64,000 bases of DNA, from NCBI RefSeq assembly GCF_024979255.1, contig NZ_JANLCN010000001.1, positions 186,001 through 250,000 on the forward strand. The letters run 5' to 3'. Below are positions 61,211 through 64,000 of the stretch, piece by piece. Made by a program: the position numbers and the translations under genes. The DNA is from Herbiconiux moechotypicola (GTDB taxonomy: Bacteria; Actinomycetota; Actinomycetes; Actinomycetales; Microbacteriaceae). Each line of letters opens with the position of its first letter. Within the stretch, counting starts at the first letter, position 1. The notes beneath the pieces are model-generated. The model was not told where the DNA came from, did not search any database, and saw nothing but the letters and a program-made list of their open reading frames with translations.

Positions 61211-61807
61211 GTGCGCGTCGTTCTCGCGACCCACAACGCCCACAAGGTCGAGGAGTTCCAGGGCATCCTCGGCGCCGAGCTGCCCGAGCTCGAGATCGTC
61301 GCCTACGACGGCCCCGAGCCGGTCGAAGACGGCACGAGCTTCGACGAGAACGCGCTCATCAAGGCCAGGGCCGCCGCCGCCCACACCGGCCTGCCCGCGC
61401 TCGCCGACGACTCGGGCATCTGCGTCGACGTGCTGGGCGGGGCTCCCGGCATCTTCTCGGCCCGCTGGGCCGGACACGGCCGCGGCGGCGAGGCGAACCT
61501 CGAGCTGCTGCTCGACCAGCTCGCCGACATCGCCGATCCGCACCGCCGCGCCCACTTCACCTGCCGCATCGCCCTGGTGGTGCCCGCCACCGGTGTCGAG
61601 CGCGTGGTGGGCGGCGAGTGGCCGGGACGCCTGGCGGCACGGGCCCACGGCGGGGGAGGGTTCGGCTACGACCCGATCTTCGTGCCCGAGGGCCTCGAGG
61701 TGACCGCCGCCGAGCTGACGGCGGCGGAGAAGAACGCGATCAGCCATCGCGCCAGGGCCTTCCGCGAGGCCATCCCGGTGTTGAGAACGAACCTCATTCC
61801 CGACTAG
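61211..61807 (+). CDS. rdgB: Non-canonical purine NTP pyrophosphatase
   Basis: 198 residues, GTG start one base after rph. ATHNAHKVEEFQ, SFDENALIKARAAA and ADDSGICVDVLGGAPGIFSA are the Ham1/RdgB substrate and metal motifs. It removes dITP and XTP from the nucleotide pool, preventing mutagenesis. Third gene of the murI operon. Confidence 0.96.
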   Translation: MRVVLATHNAHKVEEFQGILGAELPELEIVAYDGPEPVEDGTSFDENALIKARAAAAHTGLPALADDSGICVDVLGGAPGIFSARWAGHGRGGEANLELLLDQLADIADPHRRAHFTCRIALVVPATGVERVVGGEWPGRLAARAHGGGGFGYDPIFVPEGLEVTAAELTAAEKNAISHRARAFREAIPVLRTNLIPD

Positions 61808-61840
61808 CGCGAACGGTGGCGGCGCGCTCCGCGGGGCGGT

Positions 61841-61846
61841 TACCGT
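61841..61846 (+). promoter_or_regulatory. -10 box of the cation efflux gene
   Basis: TACCGT lies seven bases before the ATG at 61854. Possible GTG starts at 61845, 61848 and 61851 overlap or crowd this box and are less likely. Confidence 0.4.
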
Positions 61847-61853
61847 GGTGGTG

Positions 61854-62903
61854 ATGACCGAGCACGACGATCCCCACGGCCACGAGCACGACGCCCGCGG
61901 CTGCGGTCCGGCGCGCGCGTCCGCGCATCCCGGCAGCCCCGCGCATCCCGGCACCCCCGCGCCGGCATCCGCCGAGGCGACGACCGGGCACGGGCACTCC
62001 GGCCACGATCACGGCGCGGGCGCGAACCGCACCCGCCTCGCCATCGCCATCGCCATCGTGGCCACCGTGCTGGTGGTCGAGACGGTGGGTGCGTTCGTCT
62101 CGGGTTCGCTCTCGTTGTTCGCCGACGCGGGTCACATGCTCTCCGACCTCATCGGGCTCATCATCGCCCTGGTCGCCACCGTGGTCGCCGCCCGGCCCGC
62201 CAACGCCCGCCACAGCTACGGCTACCAGCGCGCCGAGGTTTTCGGGGCGCTGGCCAACGGCATCATCCTCGTGGGCGTGGCCGCGTTCGTCACGATCGAG
62301 GCCGTCGGCCGGCTGTTCAGCTCCGAGGCGGCGGAGGTGGAGGCTCCCCTCATGCTGGGCGTGGCCGTCATCGGCCTGGTGGCCAACTTCGTCTCGCTGC
62401 TCATCCTGCGCGGCGGGGCGAAGAGCTCGCTCAACATGCGCGGCGCCTATCTCGAGGTGCTCGGCGACCTGCTCGGGTCGGTCGCCGTCATCGCGGCGGC
62501 CGCGGTCATCCTGCTCACCGGCTTCGAGAAGGCCGACGCGGTGGCCTCGCTCGCCATCGCCGCGATGATCGTGCCGCGCGCCGTGTCACTGCTGCGCGAC
62601 GTGGCGGCCGTGCTGGGTCAGACGACGCCCGCCTCGCTCGACGTGGAGGGCATCCGTCACCACATGCTCGCCGAGCCGGGCGTCGTGGCCGTGCACGACG
62701 TGCACGTGTGGGCCATCACCTCGGGGCGCTATGTGTTCTCGGCGCACGTGGTGGTGGAGCCCGCCGTGTTCGAGCGGGGCGAGACGGGGCCGCTGCTCGA
62801 TGCGCTGGGCGCATGCCTCTCGGAGCACTTCGACGTGGAGCACTCCACGTTCCAGATCGAGCCCGCCGAGCACGCCAGGCACGAGGCCGACGCGCACGAC
62901 TGA
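61854..62903 (+). CDS. Cation diffusion facilitator (CzcD/ZitB-like)
   Basis: 349 residues. His-rich cytoplasmic N-terminus (DPHGHEHDARG, GHGHSGHDHG) likely collects metal. Six membrane segments follow, then a C-terminal metallochaperone-like domain (~260-340; VAVHDVHVWAITSGRYVFSA). The transport site has the expected H94 and D98 in TM2 (DAGHMLSD), but TM5 reads LEVLGDLLGS, with Glu201 where zinc CDFs carry His, and Asp205 retained. Such a change may alter metal preference. It exports divalent metal in exchange for protons. Confidence 0.92.
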   Translation: MTEHDDPHGHEHDARGCGPARASAHPGSPAHPGTPAPASAEATTGHGHSGHDHGAGANRTRLAIAIAIVATVLVVETVGAFVSGSLSLFADAGHMLSDLIGLIIALVATVVAARPANARHSYGYQRAEVFGALANGIILVGVAAFVTIEAVGRLFSSEAAEVEAPLMLGVAVIGLVANFVSLLILRGGAKSSLNMRGAYLEVLGDLLGSVAVIAAAAVILLTGFEKADAVASLAIAAMIVPRAVSLLRDVAAVLGQTTPASLDVEGIRHHMLAEPGVVAVHDVHVWAITSGRYVFSAHVVVEPAVFERGETGPLLDALGACLSEHFDVEHSTFQIEPAEHARHEADAHD

Positions 62904-62940
62904 GCGCGGCGCGGCCGGGTCGACGGATGCGCGCCGAGGC

Positions 62941-63708
62941 CTAGAACTTGGGGTTCGTGTCGAGGTCGTTGCCGAACACCTCGGGCTCGAGAGTGAGCTT
63001 CTCGGCGGCGCCGGTGATCTCGATCTCTTCGGCGACGGCCGCTGCGGCGTTCTTCTTGGCCTTGCTGCGCTCGCGCAGGTAGTGGAAGACGGTCGGGATG
63101 ACCGTGAGCACGACCACGGCGATGAGCACGACGTCGAGGTACTTCTCGGCGAACTCCTTCACGATCGGGATCTGGCCGAGGCCGTAGCCGAGCAGCGTGA
63201 TGCCCGATCCCCAGATGAGGGCGCCGATGGCGTTGTAGAGCGAGTAGCGCCGGTAGTTCATGTGCCCGACGCCCGCGGCGATCGGGGCGAAGGTGCGCAC
63301 GATCGGTACGAAGCGGGCCAGGATGACGGCGAGGGCGCCGAAGCGCTCGAAGAACGCGTTGGTGCGCTCGACGTTGTGCACGCTGAACAGCCCCGACTCC
63401 TTGCGCTCGAAGATGCGCGGGCCGACCTTGTGCCCGATGAGATAGCCCACCTCACCGCCGAGGAAGGCGGCCAGCGAGATGGCCAGGCACACCCACCAGA
63501 TGTCGATGCCGAACTTGCCGCCCACGGCGAGCACGCCGGTGAAGAACAGCAGCGTGTCGCCCGGCAGGAGGAAGCCGACCAGCAGCCCGGTCTCGGCGAA
63601 CACGATCGCGCAGACCACGAGGAGCGCCACGGGCCCGAAGACCCCGCTCAGCAGGGTGTTGGGGTCGAGCCAGGGGATGAGTGCGGCGGGGGCTGCGGCG
63701 GCGATCAC
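62941..63708 (-). CDS. DedA-family membrane protein
   Basis: 255 residues, GTG start. VGFLLPGDTLLFFTGVLA, SLAAFLGGEVGYLIGHKVGP, and LARFVPIVRTFAPIAAGVGH are the DedA/SNARE-associated motifs, including the re-entrant loops. DedA proteins act as lipid flippases or proton-linked transporters in envelope homeostasis. A charged C-terminal tail (RSKAKKNAAAAVAEEIEITG) follows the last membrane segment. Confidence 0.94.
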   Translation of the reverse strand: MIAAAAPAALIPWLDPNTLLSGVFGPVALLVVCAIVFAETGLLVGFLLPGDTLLFFTGVLAVGGKFGIDIWWVCLAISLAAFLGGEVGYLIGHKVGPRIFERKESGLFSVHNVERTNAFFERFGALAVILARFVPIVRTFAPIAAGVGHMNYRRYSLYNAIGALIWGSGITLLGYGLGQIPIVKEFAEKYLDVVLIAVVVLTVIPTVFHYLRERSKAKKNAAAAVAEEIEITGAAEKLTLEPEVFGNDLDTNPKF

Positions 63709-63733
63709 GTCTAGTCTCCAGTCGATCAGAAGG

Positions 63734-63815
63734 TGCGGGAGAAGGGACTTGAACCCTCACGCTCGAAAGCACAGGAACCTAAATCCTGCGTGTCTGCCAA
63801 TTTCACCACTCCCGC
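63734..63815 (-). tRNA. tRNA-Leu (anticodon UAG)
   Basis: On the minus strand the acceptor arm GCGGGAG (5' end at 63815) pairs with CTCCCGC, followed by discriminator A at 63734. D-arm, anticodon stem CAGGA/TCCTG with loop TTTAGGT (anticodon TAG), a long class II variable arm and T-loop GGTTCAAGTCC are all present. CCA is not encoded. It lies 25 bases upstream of the DedA gene on the same strand. Confidence 0.96.
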
Positions 63816-63857
63816 CCAGGTGCTCTCCAGTGTAGGGGCAGGCTGCGCGGCGAATCC

Positions 63858-64000
63858 TCAGCCGCGGGGGCGGTGGGGCAGATAGCGCGGGATGTTGCGC
63901 CAGAGGATTCCCGCTCCGAGCGCCCCGACGACGCCCACCGCCGCGGTGGCGATCGGGAGTGAGGCGACGGCCACGATCGCGGCGACGCCGAGTGGGGCCA
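63858..64000 (-). CDS. C-terminal fragment of a membrane protein
   Basis: The frame is open from the window edge to a stop at 63860-63858, giving 46 residues. One strongly hydrophobic run (GVAAIVAVASLPIATAAVGV to GALGAGILW) is followed by the basic tail RNIPRYLPHRPRG. This is the end of an integral membrane protein; the family cannot be told from this piece. Confidence 0.6.
   Translation of the reverse strand, partial: APLGVAAIVAVASLPIATAAVGVVGALGAGILWRNIPRYLPHRPRG

Noticed and set aside
1-64000. Integrated phage, IS element or genomic island
   Set aside because: No transposase, integrase or phage structural gene was seen, and codon use is even throughout. The tRNA-Leu at 63734 has no visible attachment-site duplication in the window.

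Overview
This window is a high-GC, gene-dense stretch of an actinobacterial chromosome. The gene content (MEP isoprenoid genes, a class II tRNA-Leu, DUF4192, DUF3039 and DUF3817 proteins, a kinase/MoxR/DUF58/transglutaminase-like locus) and the many GTG starts and four-base GTGA/ATGA overlaps fit the family Microbacteriaceae. The genus cannot be fixed from the sequence alone. I see no prophage, insertion sequence, CRISPR array or rRNA. Almost all of the window is coding on one strand or the other, in short operons.

Layout. 1-1567: end of a YceI-like gene with a strong hairpin, a DUF4192 gene and a 21-base minisatellite. 1546-4852 (minus): Lrp/AsnC regulator, class III aminotransferase and FAD-dependent amine oxidase, a likely polyamine catabolic operon. 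5002-19467 (plus): an eight-gene, tightly coupled signalling and envelope operon of FHA, PP2C phosphatase, Ser/Thr kinase, a giant 1985-residue Ig-like/Fn3 surface protein, MoxR ATPase, DUF58 protein, a transglutaminase-like membrane protein lacking its Cys and His, and a zinc-ribbon FHA protein. 19694-23840: a PotDABC-type polyamine ABC transporter. 23868-26248 (minus): asparaginase and GabT. The polyamine oxidase/aminotransferase, the transporter and GabT form a putrescine-to-GABA-to-succinate-semialdehyde route, and the kinase operon sits inside that route.

26301-36382: OsmC, DHA2 exporter, a two-domain FKBP lipoprotein, dxr, rseP and ispG (MEP pathway plus site-2 protease), an MTHFR-like/MaoC pair, a DUF1801 protein, a small hypothetical and a GIY-YIG-like zinc protein, then a 400-base gene-free stretch full of degenerate repeats. 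36383-45095: a hydroxybutyrate-dehydrogenase/MHS-symporter operon divergent from a LysR gene, a DUF3817 protein, an M18 aminopeptidase, a lipoprotein, a PhzF-like enzyme, and a DHA2 exporter divergent from its TetR regulator. 45105-52611: a 1215-residue nuclease-exonuclease-helicase fusion, a small conserved-looking hypothetical, an SRPBCC protein coupled to an ATP-grasp/GNAT-like fusion enzyme, an XRE regulator and another hypothetical. 52692-57820: a polysaccharide-export ABC pair with a sugar nucleotidyltransferase, and a second ABC-2 type exporter. 57872-64000: DUF3039, pncB, murI-rph-rdgB, a cation diffusion facilitator, a DedA protein, tRNA-Leu(UAG) and the end of a membrane protein gene.

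Two patterns cross the window. First, about twenty genes have a TANNNT-like hexamer ending 6-9 bases before the start codon, which suggests that leaderless transcription is the commonest promoter design here. Second, several genes end inside short tandem duplications that contain or abut the stop codon. The best candidates for under-described biology are the kinase/Ig-Fn3/MoxR operon with its apparent pseudo-transglutaminase, the ATP-grasp/GNAT enzyme with its SRPBCC partner, and the iron-sulfur nuclease-helicase fusion.
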